IMG/VR virus record: IMGVR_UViG_3300030222_000031
Span: 1 to 36,178 of that record
Length of the DNA stretch: 36,178 nucleotides
Direction: 5' to 3' (one strand)
Source: a virus
Positions 15,667 through 24,042 of the stretch are shown piece by piece. A program made the position numbers and the translations under genes. The notes beneath the pieces are model-generated. The model ran no database searches and had not been told where the DNA came from. It saw only the letters and a program-made list of their open reading frames with translations. Each line of letters opens with the position of its first letter. Positions within the stretch are counted from its first letter, which is position 1.

Positions 15667-15951
15667 TTACTTGTTCGCTTGCTCTAGAAGAATGTCGGCA
15701 TGACAGGTTTGATCCAACGGACACCAGCAAGCCAAATTCGCGCCCCTAAGCTGCTCAACAGGCAAGCCCGGCAGCTTAAGGAGCCTGAAGCACTCGCACA
15801 CATCGTGCCTATCCATGATCCGCGAAGGATTGCCCGGCATCGGATCGCCTATGCGATAGGGATTGCCCCATTTGGTGTTGCGAGCCACAACAACCGTGTT
15901 TGGCGGCTTCTTCCAGCCCTTGCGGCGGCTCAGTTGAATACGTTTTGGCAT
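15667..15951 (-). CDS. DUF4326 domain protein
   Basis: A 94-residue protein: VVVARNTKWGNPYRIGD, then LRGANLACWCPLDQTCHADILLEQAN. The WGNP and ACWC-x5-CHADIL motifs identify DUF4326, a small domain frequent in phages, of unknown function and perhaps acting on nucleotides or metal ions. It starts 4 bases past the tape-measure stop and ends 10 bases before the DUF2460 start, so it is co-expressed with tail genes, yet it is not part of the GTA tail core. Confidence 0.82.
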   Translation of the reverse strand: MPKRIQLSRRKGWKKPPNTVVVARNTKWGNPYRIGDPMPGNPSRIMDRHDVCECFRLLKLPGLPVEQLRGANLACWCPLDQTCHADILLEQANK

Positions 15952-15954
15952 CGT

Positions 15955-17703
15955 CTAGCGCCCCCTTTGCCCCCGGCTCACCATGTCAGCAATGCGCCCG
16001 GTGATTTGCGTTTCAGACCGCTTGAAGCTTTCCGCGTCTTGGGTGTTGACGGTCATGTAAACGACCGTTTGCGGTCCCCCGCCGCCCCCGAACGCATCCT
16101 TGTTTGAAACGACCTTGGCCGGTCCCGTGATGACTTCCGGGCCGACCTCGCCAGCGATGCCCCATTGTCCGGCCCCCAGCGTGCCGCCGTCCGCGTACAT
16201 GCCCGCAAAGGCACCAGCCAGGCCAGACCCGGCCCCGCCGCCCAAACCGCCGCCCAAACCAGCACCAAGCCCCTTCAAGACCGTTGGCAGAAAGCGGCCG
16301 CCGCCCATCATCCCGGCAAGCGGCCCCTGCCCCAAAATCGCGGCCTGTAACGCCGCTTCAGCCAAGGTTGACGCAAGGCGTCCGGCTGCAGTGTCGGCAA
16401 ATCCCAACGCCTGAATAAATGTGCCAATCTGACCGGACGCGATCCCGCCAAGATAGCCGGTCACCTCATTCAAGCGGCCTTGCGCTTCCCGTTGCCCATG
16501 GATCTGTTCAACCAGCGCCGCGATTGCCCGGCCTTGGTCGCTGGTGGCATCGACGCCCGCCATTTTGAGCGCGTTCACCTTGCGTTGCTCGACCGCAGAC
16601 AACCCCAACAGATCCGCTTCGCTTTGAAGCTGATTCAAGATCCGGTCATATTGGGCGATCTGCACTTGCCGGGCCTTGCTGCCACCACCGGCCCCGGCGC
16701 TTGCCGCCGTGCCGCGTTCCGCTGTCCTTTGGGGGATGACAGTTGCCGCTATCTCACCACGCCGCCCGCCGCGCCGCGATGGTCCGAAGTTACCCGCCGC
16801 CCGTGCCGCACGTTCCCGCATGACACCAGAAAGCCGCGCATCAAGGCTTTCAAGCCGTCCGCGCATGGCGTCCACTTCGGCTTGCGTTCCGGTTCGTTCC
16901 AGAAAGGACAGTTCCCGCACCAGCGTCCCCCGCTGGCTGGTCAAGCTCTTTTGCAGATCCTTCAAGGTCGGATCTTCGGAAGGCCCGCTAAAGACATCAT
17001 CCATCGTTTTGGCTACAGACAGGACCGCCCGTTTGCCGTTCAGTTCGAATTTCCGCCAAAGCTTTGCGAACTTGTCGTCAATTTCTTCGGCGCGGCGGTT
17101 TAGTTCTTCTTCAAGCGCCCCGCCCGCTTCCTTGGCGGCTTCGGTAAACTTGGTCAGTCCAAGGGACCCGTTTCGAAGCGCGAGAACCATTTCAGAGCCC
17201 GACCGCCCGAAAGCCTCATTGGCCAGCGAGAGCTTTTCCTGTTCGCTTCCGGCGTTCTTGATCAAATTGGCATAGTCCCGCAATAGCGACATGAGCGGGC
17301 GCATAGTGCCCGACGCATCGCGAAGGGCAACGCCGTTCGCTTCCAGGATATCGGCAAGAAGCCCGCCCTTGCTTTCCGCTTCCGCCAACCGCTTGGCGAA
17401 CTGCTTCAGGGAATCTTCCGTCTTGCCGACTTCAACGCCTGCCAGGCTGAAGCCGAAAGACAGTTCCTGAAGTTCGGTTGTGGTCACGCCGATCAGATCT
17501 GCCGTCTTGGCCAGTGTGGACGCTTCGGAAATGACGCCGCGTATCAGGGACGGAAGTGTCACCAGTTCGGCGGACAGGATGCCAACACCCAAGCCCGCCG
17601 CAAAGGTCTTTCGCAAGCTGGTCACATCCTGTTGCACTTGACGGAATGCCGCCCGCGACTTGTTGTTGCCGCGAATGTCGAATTCTAACGGGCGCGCATT
17701 CAT
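15955..17703 (-). CDS. Tail tape measure protein
   Basis: A 582-residue protein that sets tail length. The N-terminal half is helical (RAAFRQVQQDVTSLRKTFAAG; KTADLIGVTTTELQELSFGF, with FAKRLAEAESKGG). A basic segment with likely coiled coil follows, then an Ala/Gly-rich hydrophobic end (GGRFLPTVLKGLGAGLGGG) and ADGGTLGAGQWGIAGEVGPEVITGP, the typical tape-measure C-terminal signature. At about 0.15 nm per residue the tail would be near 85 nm, by the general rule. ATGA overlap with the chaperone T frame upstream. Confidence 0.9.
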   Translation of the reverse strand: MNARPLEFDIRGNNKSRAAFRQVQQDVTSLRKTFAAGLGVGILSAELVTLPSLIRGVISEASTLAKTADLIGVTTTELQELSFGFSLAGVEVGKTEDSLKQFAKRLAEAESKGGLLADILEANGVALRDASGTMRPLMSLLRDYANLIKNAGSEQEKLSLANEAFGRSGSEMVLALRNGSLGLTKFTEAAKEAGGALEEELNRRAEEIDDKFAKLWRKFELNGKRAVLSVAKTMDDVFSGPSEDPTLKDLQKSLTSQRGTLVRELSFLERTGTQAEVDAMRGRLESLDARLSGVMRERAARAAGNFGPSRRGGRRGEIAATVIPQRTAERGTAASAGAGGGSKARQVQIAQYDRILNQLQSEADLLGLSAVEQRKVNALKMAGVDATSDQGRAIAALVEQIHGQREAQGRLNEVTGYLGGIASGQIGTFIQALGFADTAAGRLASTLAEAALQAAILGQGPLAGMMGGGRFLPTVLKGLGAGLGGGLGGGAGSGLAGAFAGMYADGGTLGAGQWGIAGEVGPEVITGPAKVVSNKDAFGGGGGPQTVVYMTVNTQDAESFKRSETQITGRIADMVSRGQRGR

Positions 17704-17843
17704 CTGGATTGCTCCGCTTGGATTTCAAAGAAGATATGCCATTCAAGGATTTCGGCTTCCGGCCATTGCTCGATATCCGAAACCCGCATTTTGAGCCGAT
17801 CCGCGAGCGCAAACAGAAACAGGCGCACCGGATCGGACCTCAG
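17700..17843 (-). CDS. Tail assembly chaperone T-part, reached by likely -1 frameshift
   Basis: This 47-codon frame opens exactly at the slippery site and ends in an ATGA overlap with the tape-measure start. It encodes LRSDPVRLFLFALADRLK, then MRVSDIEQWPEAEILEWH and a FFEIQAEQSR end. The W-P-x-x-E-x-x-x-W pattern and place match the T segment of gpG/gpGT chaperones. Slipping on A AAA AAC would fuse it to the upstream protein, giving 159 residues. Alternatively it could start alone at GTG 17828, which has GAGG 9 bases upstream, like the separate g10.1 gene of RcGTA. Confidence 0.72.
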   Translation of the reverse strand: MRSDPVRLFLFALADRLKMRVSDIEQWPEAEILEWHIFFEIQAEQSR

Positions 17844-18178
17844 TTTTTTTCAAGCGCCGCCTTTTGGGTCGGCATGGCAATGATCGTGGCAATCCAGCCC
17901 GTGACGCCGCCGTCCGCTTCGGTCAACAGCTTGTGCCGGTCCTGCGGTTCAAACAGCTTGTTGCCGTGCTCGTCGAGCGCCTTCATCATCAGCGTGTCAA
18001 CGGCCGCTTCAGCGTCGAAAACGCCCCCGTTCGCACCGTAGATCTGTTTCCGCTCATAGGGCGTCATGGGGTCAAAATAGAGCACGAACGGCTTTTTCTT
18101 CTTGCCCCATTCCGGCACTTCCACCGGCGTTTTCTTGTTGGCGTTGTAATGCGCCGTCACATGGTCGATCGCTTTCAT
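17840..18178 (-). CDS. Tail assembly chaperone (G-part / GTA gp10-like)
   Basis: A 112-residue protein (MKAIDHVTAHYNANKKTPVEVPEWGKKKKPFVLYF, ending PTQKAALEKN). Its place between tail tube and tape measure, and the coupled second frame, identify it as the tail assembly chaperone that binds the tape measure while tube subunits polymerise. The ATG at 18178 has AAGGGA 6-7 bases upstream and is preferred over an in-frame ATG at 18196. Its last codons GAA AAA AAC TGA contain the slippery heptamer. A terminator hairpin sits 22 bases before the start. Confidence 0.82.
   Translation of the reverse strand: MKAIDHVTAHYNANKKTPVEVPEWGKKKKPFVLYFDPMTPYERKQIYGANGGVFDAEAAVDTLMMKALDEHGNKLFEPQDRHKLLTEADGGVTGWIATIIAMPTQKAALEKN
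17843..17849 (-). promoter_or_regulatory. Candidate -1 ribosomal frameshift heptamer A AAA AAC
   Basis: In the zero frame of the chaperone gene the codons read GAA AAA AAC TGA, so the heptamer A-AAA-AAC is in the exact X-XXY-YYZ register, one codon before the stop. A -1 slip avoids the stop and enters the 47-codon T frame. A AAA AAC is weaker than A AAA AAG in E. coli; the stop next to it could raise the rate. Confidence 0.65.
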
Positions 18179-18199
18179 GGTGTGTCCCTTGATCAATGC

Positions 18200-18222
18200 A
18201 AAAAGGCCGCTTGCAGGCGGCC
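18200..18222 (-). terminator. Rho-independent terminator after tail tube gene
   Basis: Minus-strand stem GGCCGC / GCGGCC with a 6-base loop, followed by T5. It lies 39 bases past the tail tube stop and 22 bases before the chaperone start. It may raise tube-protein output relative to downstream genes. Confidence 0.8.
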
Positions 18223-18260
18223 CATTTGCTGAAGGTTTGATGATAGATTGTCGGGATGTT

Positions 18261-18653
18261 TTAGGTGACCGTTGGCGTTGTCAGCTCGCCTTGACCCAGG
18301 AAATCGAACGACACCGCAACCGTGTCATTCTTGTTCTGTGTCCGCCCCATGCCGGTGATCGTCGCTTGCCCGGAATAGTATTCCTTGCCCGACGAATTGC
18401 CGTCACCGTAAAGGTGAATGTTGACCAGAGATCCGACAGCCAAGGCGGTTTGCCCGGCATCACCGGGCACCCGGTAAGCGTTGATGGTGCCGCTCCAACG
18501 TTTCGCCGCACCGGTTGAATGTGTTTCCCACGTATCGCCCATGCCGCTGGCATCCGAAGTCGGAACTTCGATCTGCAAACTGAAGTCCTGCACCTTCGCG
18601 ACAAGATCGGTCCCAACGTTCACCGTTCCTTCGCTCCCATGTACCGCACTCAT
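18261..18653 (-). CDS. Major tail tube protein
   Basis: A 130-residue protein (MSAVHGSEGTVNVG) with tail-tube features: a first strand-loop, VQDFSLQIEVPTSDASGMGDTW, then GAAKRWSGTINAYRVPG and QATITGMGR, ending in a strand with VSFDFLGQGEL. These match the single-domain tube proteins of siphophages and GTA gp9. The ATG at 18653 follows AAAGGA at good distance; the longer frame from 18692 lacks support. A dedicated terminator follows, in keeping with a highly expressed structural protein. Confidence 0.88.
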   Translation of the reverse strand: MSAVHGSEGTVNVGTDLVAKVQDFSLQIEVPTSDASGMGDTWETHSTGAAKRWSGTINAYRVPGDAGQTALAVGSLVNIHLYGDGNSSGKEYYSGQATITGMGRTQNKNDTVAVSFDFLGQGELTTPTVT

Positions 18654-18681
18654 TAGCTTTTCCTTTCGTGTGTCGCCCGCT

Positions 18682-19125
18682 TCATCCCGCAATGTGCGGG
18701 TTTCCTTCCGGCCCGATCACCAGGACCGAATAAGTCAGGGTCAGAACGCCGCCCCGTTCTTCCTCATCGCTCGCCATTTCCAGAACGGTGGACGTAAGCG
18801 AGCAATCCACCGCCAAGCCGTCGAACTTGCGATTCTGAAAAATCACCGGCTCGATTTCGGCGGCGGCTTGATCCAGCGTGTCATCAAAGTTCCGGCCCGC
18901 CGCCTGCACTTCGATTTTCAGTTCAATCGTGCGTTCAAGGTCGCGCCCGCCGCCGCCCATGCCCCCGGTCTCGCTGGTTTCGCGAAGCGTATAGACCAGC
19001 AACCTTGGCCCCTTGCGCCGTCCCGTTGGATAGGTCCGCATGGCATAGCAACGCGGCCCGGTGGTCGGCAGGTTCCGCAAAACCGCAACCACCTTATCCC
19101 GGATCTGGTGGCGAACATGCGTCAT
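18682..19125 (-). CDS. Tail terminator / minor tail U-like protein
   Basis: A 147-residue protein between head-tail connector and tube genes, the usual place of the tail terminator (lambda gpU). It begins MTHVRHQIRDKVVAVLRNLPTTG and has an alternating strand pattern (LERTIELKIEVQAAG; LTLTYSVLVIGPEG) in line with gpU-like folds. It overlaps the preceding gene by ATGA. Confidence 0.8.
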   Translation of the reverse strand: MTHVRHQIRDKVVAVLRNLPTTGPRCYAMRTYPTGRRKGPRLLVYTLRETSETGGMGGGGRDLERTIELKIEVQAAGRNFDDTLDQAAAEIEPVIFQNRKFDGLAVDCSLTSTVLEMASDEEERGGVLTLTYSVLVIGPEGNPHIAG

Positions 19126-19439
19126 GTTGATGCCTCAAGTGTCAGGACTGTTAGCCCTTGCCCGTCCGGTTCCGGCTCATGGGCAACCAGGTAGTCCGCG
19201 CCGTTGATTGTCAGGCTGGTTTCCTCGCCAAGCCCGGCCGGAATGGCGGAGGTTGGAACGGTCAAGGTGGGTTGCCCGGTCAAAAAACCGGCCTCGCCCA
19301 GATCGGCGGTGCTTGTCGGGTTGTCGAAGATCCCCACCAGATCCCCGGTTTCGCCGCCCGGCAAACGGTAGGAAACGGCAACCGCGAATTCATCAAGTGC
19401 GAACATCGTTTGAAGGTCAGCTTCAAAATCAATCGGCAT
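19122..19439 (-). CDS. Head-tail joining protein (gpFII-like)
   Basis: A 105-residue protein, MPIDFEADLQTMFALDEFAVAVSYR, then strand-rich VGIFDNPT and LTINGADYLVAHEPEPDGQGLTVLTLE. The pattern is that of small head-tail joining proteins (lambda gpFII type). The ATG at 19439 lies within the end of the 43-codon gene upstream. It overlaps the tail terminator by ATGA. Confidence 0.78.
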   Translation of the reverse strand: MPIDFEADLQTMFALDEFAVAVSYRLPGGETGDLVGIFDNPTSTADLGEAGFLTGQPTLTVPTSAIPAGLGEETSLTINGADYLVAHEPEPDGQGLTVLTLEAST

Positions 19440-19560
19440 GCGTGCCCCCGGTTCGCGTTGTGATCGGGCGCACGCCGCCCGGTTGACCAACAACCCGCGT
19501 TTGCCGGTTCAAGGCATCGCCCTTCAGCGGGTAAGGCGGCTTCGGTTTTTCGTCTTTCAT
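19429..19560 (-). CDS. Very small hypothetical protein in neck operon
   Basis: A 43-residue frame (MKDEKPKPPYPLKGDALNRQ...) filling the gap between two neck genes and overlapping the next start by 11 bases. It is short, basic and proline-rich at its start. The tight fit in the operon is its main support; no family recognised. Confidence 0.5.
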   Translation of the reverse strand: MKDEKPKPPYPLKGDALNRQTRVVGQPGGVRPITTRTGGTHAD

Positions 19561-19631
19561 GATTGCCCCCAGAGATAAAGAGCGGCACCGGCCGCCCGGT
19601 CCCGCCCGCCTCATTCGCCGGTTCTAGCTGG

Positions 19632-19895
19632 CTAACCGGCGGCACCGGTTTCCTTGCCGCCCGCGCCGCCCTTGCCGCCTTCGCCGGTTTCCGGTGATTT
19701 GGTTTCGGCTGGTGGTTTTGATCCGGCCGGCGTGCCTTCTTCCTGCAATTCGGAAGCGCGTGTTTCGCGGGCCTTCTTCAGCGCAATCAACAGCCGGGCA
19801 TCGGCGGCGCCCGCGTCCACAACGGCGCCTTTGGTGACCGGCCTTGATCCGCACACGGTGTCTTTCAGGATCGTGATCTTGATGGTGTCAGACAT
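19632..19895 (-). CDS. Small neck-region hypothetical protein with low-complexity tail
   Basis: An 87-residue protein. Residues 1-50 (MSDTIKITILKDTVCGSRPV, then GAVVDAGAADARLLIALKKA) look folded. The rest is a flexible Gly/Lys/Glu-rich tail (GEGGKGGAGGKETGAAG). It follows the capsid gene and its terminator. Small proteins of this form are frequent between capsid and neck genes in lambda/HK97-like phages; a specific role cannot be given. Confidence 0.65.
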   Translation of the reverse strand: MSDTIKITILKDTVCGSRPVTKGAVVDAGAADARLLIALKKARETRASELQEEGTPAGSKPPAETKSPETGEGGKGGAGGKETGAAG

Positions 19896-19942
19896 GGTTT
19901 TCCCTTCGCTGGCAGGCCGCAGCGCGACCTGCCATCAGGCAT

Positions 19943-19965
19943 AAAAAAAGCCGCTGTGAGCGGCT
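19943..19965 (-). terminator. Rho-independent terminator after capsid gene
   Basis: Minus-strand stem AGCCGCT / AGCGGCT with a 3-base loop, followed by T7. It lies 27 bases beyond the capsid stop and 48 bases before the next start. Confidence 0.85.
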
Positions 19966-19991
19966 GGCGATCATGGATTTTTAAGGATGGC

Positions 19992-21845
19992 CTAAGCCGT
20001 TGCGCCCCGGCAGAAGCTTTGCGGATGACGCCCGGCAATATCCATCATTTGAAGCGCAATGACGCGGATGGTGCCGTTGGTTGCTTGGGAATACGGATCA
20101 ACCGTCAGATCCAGACCGGACCACATGGCAATCAAGAGATCTTCCCAATTGCCAAAGAAGGCGTTGTTTGCCGCAACTTGGGTTGAAACGCCCGTGTTGT
20201 AGCCGTTGACGGTGCCGCCATCTTCCCAGACAAAACGCGCCGTGCCGGACGCCTTTTCGGTGGTCTTGAACCCGCCGCGCATGGCGGGACTGATGACGTA
20301 TCCAAGCGCCCCCACGTCCGCATCATCGGTGGCAACTTCCGTTTCCATCTGCACAACTTCGGCATATGTCGGGTTGGCCGATGCCAGCGTGACGGTATTG
20401 ATCCCGGTCATACTCGATACGCCTTGCGGTTGGTTCGACGTACCCGAGCCGTAAAGTGCAACGCGCGACACTTCGAGCCCCAACACCTTGGCCAGGTCAT
20501 CACGCACCAGCATTTCAACATCCAGCGAGGATTGCGCCAAAAGCTGCTTGCTGTAGTCCGTAAACGCGCCAACGGTTTTGGGTGACAACAAAACCTGATC
20601 AAACCCGGCTTGTGATTTGGTCACGTCCGCGCCTTCGCCAACCCAATACGCGGTTGCGCCGCTGGCAAGCCGTGGAATGGCAATGTTCCCTTCCAGGTTA
20701 TTGAGCATCCGCGCGCCCATGCTGGTCACAACCGCCCGCGCCCGCAAAAGGTCGATGAAGGACGTTGCCAGCAGGTCGGTTTGAACAAGCGCGCCACCTT
20801 GCGCAATCGTGCCGGTGTTGAGCGCCCGGCCGTTGACCGGTGAACGGTCCCGCAAGACTTCAGGCGGAACGACGATGCCGTCAGACGATCTGCCGCGCTT
20901 TTTGATGGCCGCGTTCGAACAGTCGATTTCAAATCCCGCCGCCTCTTGCGCCGCGCGGTTGTTCGGGTTGGCCAGGGCATGAAGGGCACGTGTCAGCGAG
21001 TATTGCCGGGCTTCCTTCTGGCTCAAGCCGACATCACCCGGTGAAGACGGGTTTTGGTTGCCCTTTTCAAGCATCCGCATCAAGACAACGCCCCGGAATT
21101 CCTCGACGGATTGCCCCGCCTTGATGGCTTCGCTCGCCAGATCCCGGCAATTGCCTTGCGATCCAAGCGCCTCGATTTCCCGAATCCGGGTTGTTTCCTG
21201 TTGCCGCGCGGCTTCCGTCGCCTTGTTCACCGCGTCCTGCGTGTCGGCATCCTGTGCCGCGTTTTGGTTCTCATCCGGCATTGCTCTTACCTTTGGTTTG
21301 AGTTCGATTTTCAGGGTTTCGACACCATCGGGACGCGCCCGGCCCACCCCGGCCGAAAAATCGGCAGGAATGGGAACAAACGAGATTTCAAGTGGTGCCC
21401 ATCTCAGGCGGTAGGTGGGAAAGTCGCTGTCCGGATTTTCAACCGCGATCACATCGCGGATGGCATAACCAACGGAAACATTTGCAATTTCGCCATCTGC
21501 CACACGTTTTGCGATTTCCCTTGCACGTTCGCCTTGACCAAAACGAACGACCGCGCGGCCCTTGCCGCCGTCAAAGGAAACGCGTTCCACCGTGCCGATC
21601 TGATTTTCAAGGTTTGCCTTGTGATCGACCAGCAAGGGTGCCCGCCCGCTTTCCAAAAAGCTGGCGTCATACTCTCCGGGCTTGTGCCCGAGAACTTCGA
21701 AACCGAACCAGCGTTCAACCGGTTCTTCACTGGAAAACGCGAGTTCAACCGCTTGCGGTGTTTCCTCGCTTTCACTGTCATTCGCGCGCACAATGACGCC
21801 TTGCCGAAACCCGCGTTTCGGCAGTTCAACCGTTCTGACTGGCAT
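19992..21845 (-). CDS. Fused prohead protease and HK97-type major capsid protein
   Basis: A 617-residue fusion. Residues 1-190 are an S78-type prohead protease: PLLVDHKANLENQIGTVE holds likely catalytic H75, and GEIANVSVGYAIRDV holds likely catalytic S124. Residues about 205-290 form a charged, helical scaffold-like delta region (AARQQETTRIREIEALG). From about 330 to the end is the HK97-fold capsid: GGALVQTDLLATSFIDLLRA, GNIAIPRLASGATAYWVGEG, KTVGAFTDYSKQLLAQS, ending in DPYSQATNGTIRVIALQMMDIAGRH. Protease, scaffold and capsid in one chain implies self-processing during maturation. The ATG at 21845 is 5 bases past the portal stop. Confidence 0.93.
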   Translation of the reverse strand: MPVRTVELPKRGFRQGVIVRANDSESEETPQAVELAFSSEEPVERWFGFEVLGHKPGEYDASFLESGRAPLLVDHKANLENQIGTVERVSFDGGKGRAVVRFGQGERAREIAKRVADGEIANVSVGYAIRDVIAVENPDSDFPTYRLRWAPLEISFVPIPADFSAGVGRARPDGVETLKIELKPKVRAMPDENQNAAQDADTQDAVNKATEAARQQETTRIREIEALGSQGNCRDLASEAIKAGQSVEEFRGVVLMRMLEKGNQNPSSPGDVGLSQKEARQYSLTRALHALANPNNRAAQEAAGFEIDCSNAAIKKRGRSSDGIVVPPEVLRDRSPVNGRALNTGTIAQGGALVQTDLLATSFIDLLRARAVVTSMGARMLNNLEGNIAIPRLASGATAYWVGEGADVTKSQAGFDQVLLSPKTVGAFTDYSKQLLAQSSLDVEMLVRDDLAKVLGLEVSRVALYGSGTSNQPQGVSSMTGINTVTLASANPTYAEVVQMETEVATDDADVGALGYVISPAMRGGFKTTEKASGTARFVWEDGGTVNGYNTGVSTQVAANNAFFGNWEDLLIAMWSGLDLTVDPYSQATNGTIRVIALQMMDIAGRHPQSFCRGATA

Positions 21846-21850
21846 GGGTG

Positions 21851-23455
21851 CTATTCCTCGTTCTTGTCCGCCGTAGGGGCGTCCACAATCACTTGCGGCC
21901 CGCCCGCAAGCATGGCCCAAAAGTCCATCCCTCTTGCGGCCGCCGCCGCTTCCGCTTCCTTGAAATCGTCCAGGACTTCTTCAAAGCTTCGGCCCTTTTC
22001 GGCGCACACCTCTTGCGGAGACTTCACCAGATTTTTCATGTCCATCTGGTTTGAAATCGCGTCATCTTTCGGGTTGACGCTTCGCCAGCCGCGCGGTGAC
22101 CAGGAAACGGTGGCGAACTTGTCTATCTTGGACAAAGGAAGGTTCAAGGCGCCGGTCATCAGCGCCATTTTCAGCCATGCGCCATGGACAGGCCCGCAAA
22201 AGTCTTCCGCGAACCAGTCCTGAAGGATTGACCATTCGTCGCGTTCTTCCCCGAGCCCGGCGCGAAGGCCGGAATAGCTGAAGCCTTCCAGATCATTTGC
22301 AAGCGAGGAATAGGCAACCCCAAGGCCCGCCGCGCTACCGCGCAACATGGCCTTGTTGAATGGTCCGATATCGCCATTTGGAAAGGCCGGATCGAAGCCC
22401 TTGAAGTCCCACCCTTCCGGCAGGGTTTCCAAAAGACCCGGCTCGATTTCATCTATAAGCGGTTCGCCCGGCGTGTTGTCGTCTTCATCACCTTCACCTT
22501 CGCCGGTTTCCTGCTTTTTGTCTGACGTTTTCCCGGCTTCACCCTTCTTGTTCGGCTCCAATGTCTTGTCTTCGTCATCGGCCTTCACCGGGTCCTTGAC
22601 GAAGAAGCCCATTTTTGACGCGCCCCATCTGGCATTCGTCACCGCCGCTTCCTCAAAATCGCCAAGCAGGCCCATCCGGCGCAAAGCCGTATGCGCCCAC
22701 GGAACCCCCAACACCGACGTTGCCAAGTCATAAGGGTTGTAAAGCAGAACAATATCGTCAGCCGGAACGCGGATGCGCTCACCATGAAATCCCGACCGCC
22801 CCGGATTGCTCTTGAACATATGATAGGCAACCGGACGGCCGAAAACGTTGCATTCAATCCCGCAAAGAATGAAACCGCCGTCCGGGCTTTGCCGGATCAT
22901 GTCGAGATCCAGCATCAGGGCATCCAGGATTTGCACCTGAAACCCGTACATCCCGAATTGCGGCCCCCGATACAGGCGAAGCAAAAAGAAGCCATCCCGC
23001 GCGCAAGACGATATCGCAATGCGTTGAACCGCCTTCCAGGAATAGCGGCCGCACACCGTGCAATTGCCCTTCCTTGCCCACTCATCCCACGCCGCCTTGT
23101 GCTTCCGGTTTGCATCGGTGTCGAGTTCGCCATTTATCTTGCGCGCTTGCGGCTTAAGCTCGATGCCTTTCCGCCCGATCACATTCCGGCGCAAGAGCCC
23201 ATAAAACGCCTTCAGATAATCATTGTTTTGCGAGACGTGCCGGGAATGGGAAATCAGACCGCGCACCGCCGCGCGCACATCATCGGAAATGCCATGCGCG
23301 TTGAAGGTTGCCGGAAAGTTGGAAATGCGATCGGACGCCGCCGCCTTGTAGCGCCGCACCGACACTGGCCTAGGTTGGCGCTTGCTGATCTTCGGTTCAA
23401 GGCGGGCGGGCGCCGGACGCCCCTTGCCGAACATGCGGGACAGGAAACCAGCCAT
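21851..23455 (-). CDS. Phage portal protein (lambda gpB-like family)
   Basis: A 534-residue portal that forms the DNA-entry ring. Family features: DVRAAVRGLISHSRHVSQNNDYLKAFYGLLRRNVIGRKGI near the N terminus, GFFLLRLYRGP, VQILDALMLDLDM, the loop where residues about 280-320 are acidic and low-complexity (KQETGEGEGDEDDN), and SYSGLRAGLGEERDEW with the stretch after it. The gene overlaps the preceding stop by one base. Confidence 0.93.
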   Translation of the reverse strand: MAGFLSRMFGKGRPAPARLEPKISKRQPRPVSVRRYKAAASDRISNFPATFNAHGISDDVRAAVRGLISHSRHVSQNNDYLKAFYGLLRRNVIGRKGIELKPQARKINGELDTDANRKHKAAWDEWARKGNCTVCGRYSWKAVQRIAISSCARDGFFLLRLYRGPQFGMYGFQVQILDALMLDLDMIRQSPDGGFILCGIECNVFGRPVAYHMFKSNPGRSGFHGERIRVPADDIVLLYNPYDLATSVLGVPWAHTALRRMGLLGDFEEAAVTNARWGASKMGFFVKDPVKADDEDKTLEPNKKGEAGKTSDKKQETGEGEGDEDDNTPGEPLIDEIEPGLLETLPEGWDFKGFDPAFPNGDIGPFNKAMLRGSAAGLGVAYSSLANDLEGFSYSGLRAGLGEERDEWSILQDWFAEDFCGPVHGAWLKMALMTGALNLPLSKIDKFATVSWSPRGWRSVNPKDDAISNQMDMKNLVKSPQEVCAEKGRSFEEVLDDFKEAEAAAAARGMDFWAMLAGGPQVIVDAPTADKNEE

Positions 23456-24033
23456 CAGACAAACCTCACTTTATGGATCTTGCGGCCCGGCTTTTTCTTG
23501 CCGGTGCGCTGGTTCCGTTCCGCATTCACAAGGCGCTGATAGTGCTCTTTCCAGGTCATCAGCTCTTGAGGCTTCAGCTTTGTGATCTTGCGCCCGGCGA
23601 TTTCATAGGAATCCGCGTCCGACTTGGCCCGGCCTTCCATCAGCGCATTGATCTGATCAAGCATCCGCTCGTTGTGTGACCGCTGGTCACCTGTTGCGCT
23701 GGCCAGATCCGGCAAAACTTCAAACCGGCCCTGATCAAGCGTGCGCGTTGCCCCATCTGCAATGCGGTTGACCTTCAGGGTCCAATGATAAAGGCCGGGC
23801 GCATATGCGGCGGTTGCCGTGTTCAAGGCTTGAACCTCGAACACACCGCCAACCGCGACAGCATCCAGCGTGAAACGGCTTGCCGCGTCGGTTTCAAGAA
23901 CCGCAACATAGTGGATACTGTAGAGATCCGGCGAATAGACTTGCGCAAGGTTTGGCTTTCGCCATTGCACATGGTCCCCCGCCCGGAAGTCGAGCGGTTC
24001 AACGTCCGGCACATTCTCAAACTCGTTTTGCAT
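23455..24033 (-). CDS. Head-tail connector with C-terminal gpW-like domain
   Basis: A 192-residue protein between large terminase and portal, where lambda has gpW. The last 60 residues (LMEGRAKSDADSYEIAGRKI, then LKPQELMTWKEHYQRLV and a basic tail ending KIHKVRFV) follow the small gpW layout. The first 110 residues are a separate strand-rich domain (AYAPGLYHWTLKVNRIADG, TLDQGRFEVLPD) that looks immunoglobulin-like. The fusion of such a domain to gpW is my inference from pattern alone. Confidence 0.72.
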   Translation of the reverse strand: MQNEFENVPDVEPLDFRAGDHVQWRKPNLAQVYSPDLYSIHYVAVLETDAASRFTLDAVAVGGVFEVQALNTATAAYAPGLYHWTLKVNRIADGATRTLDQGRFEVLPDLASATGDQRSHNERMLDQINALMEGRAKSDADSYEIAGRKITKLKPQELMTWKEHYQRLVNAERNQRTGKKKPGRKIHKVRFV

Positions 24034-24042
24034 GGATGGCCC

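Noticed and set aside
21054-22223. 389-codon plus-strand open frame across capsid and portal
   Set aside because: It spans two well-supported minus-strand genes and has no recognisable content.
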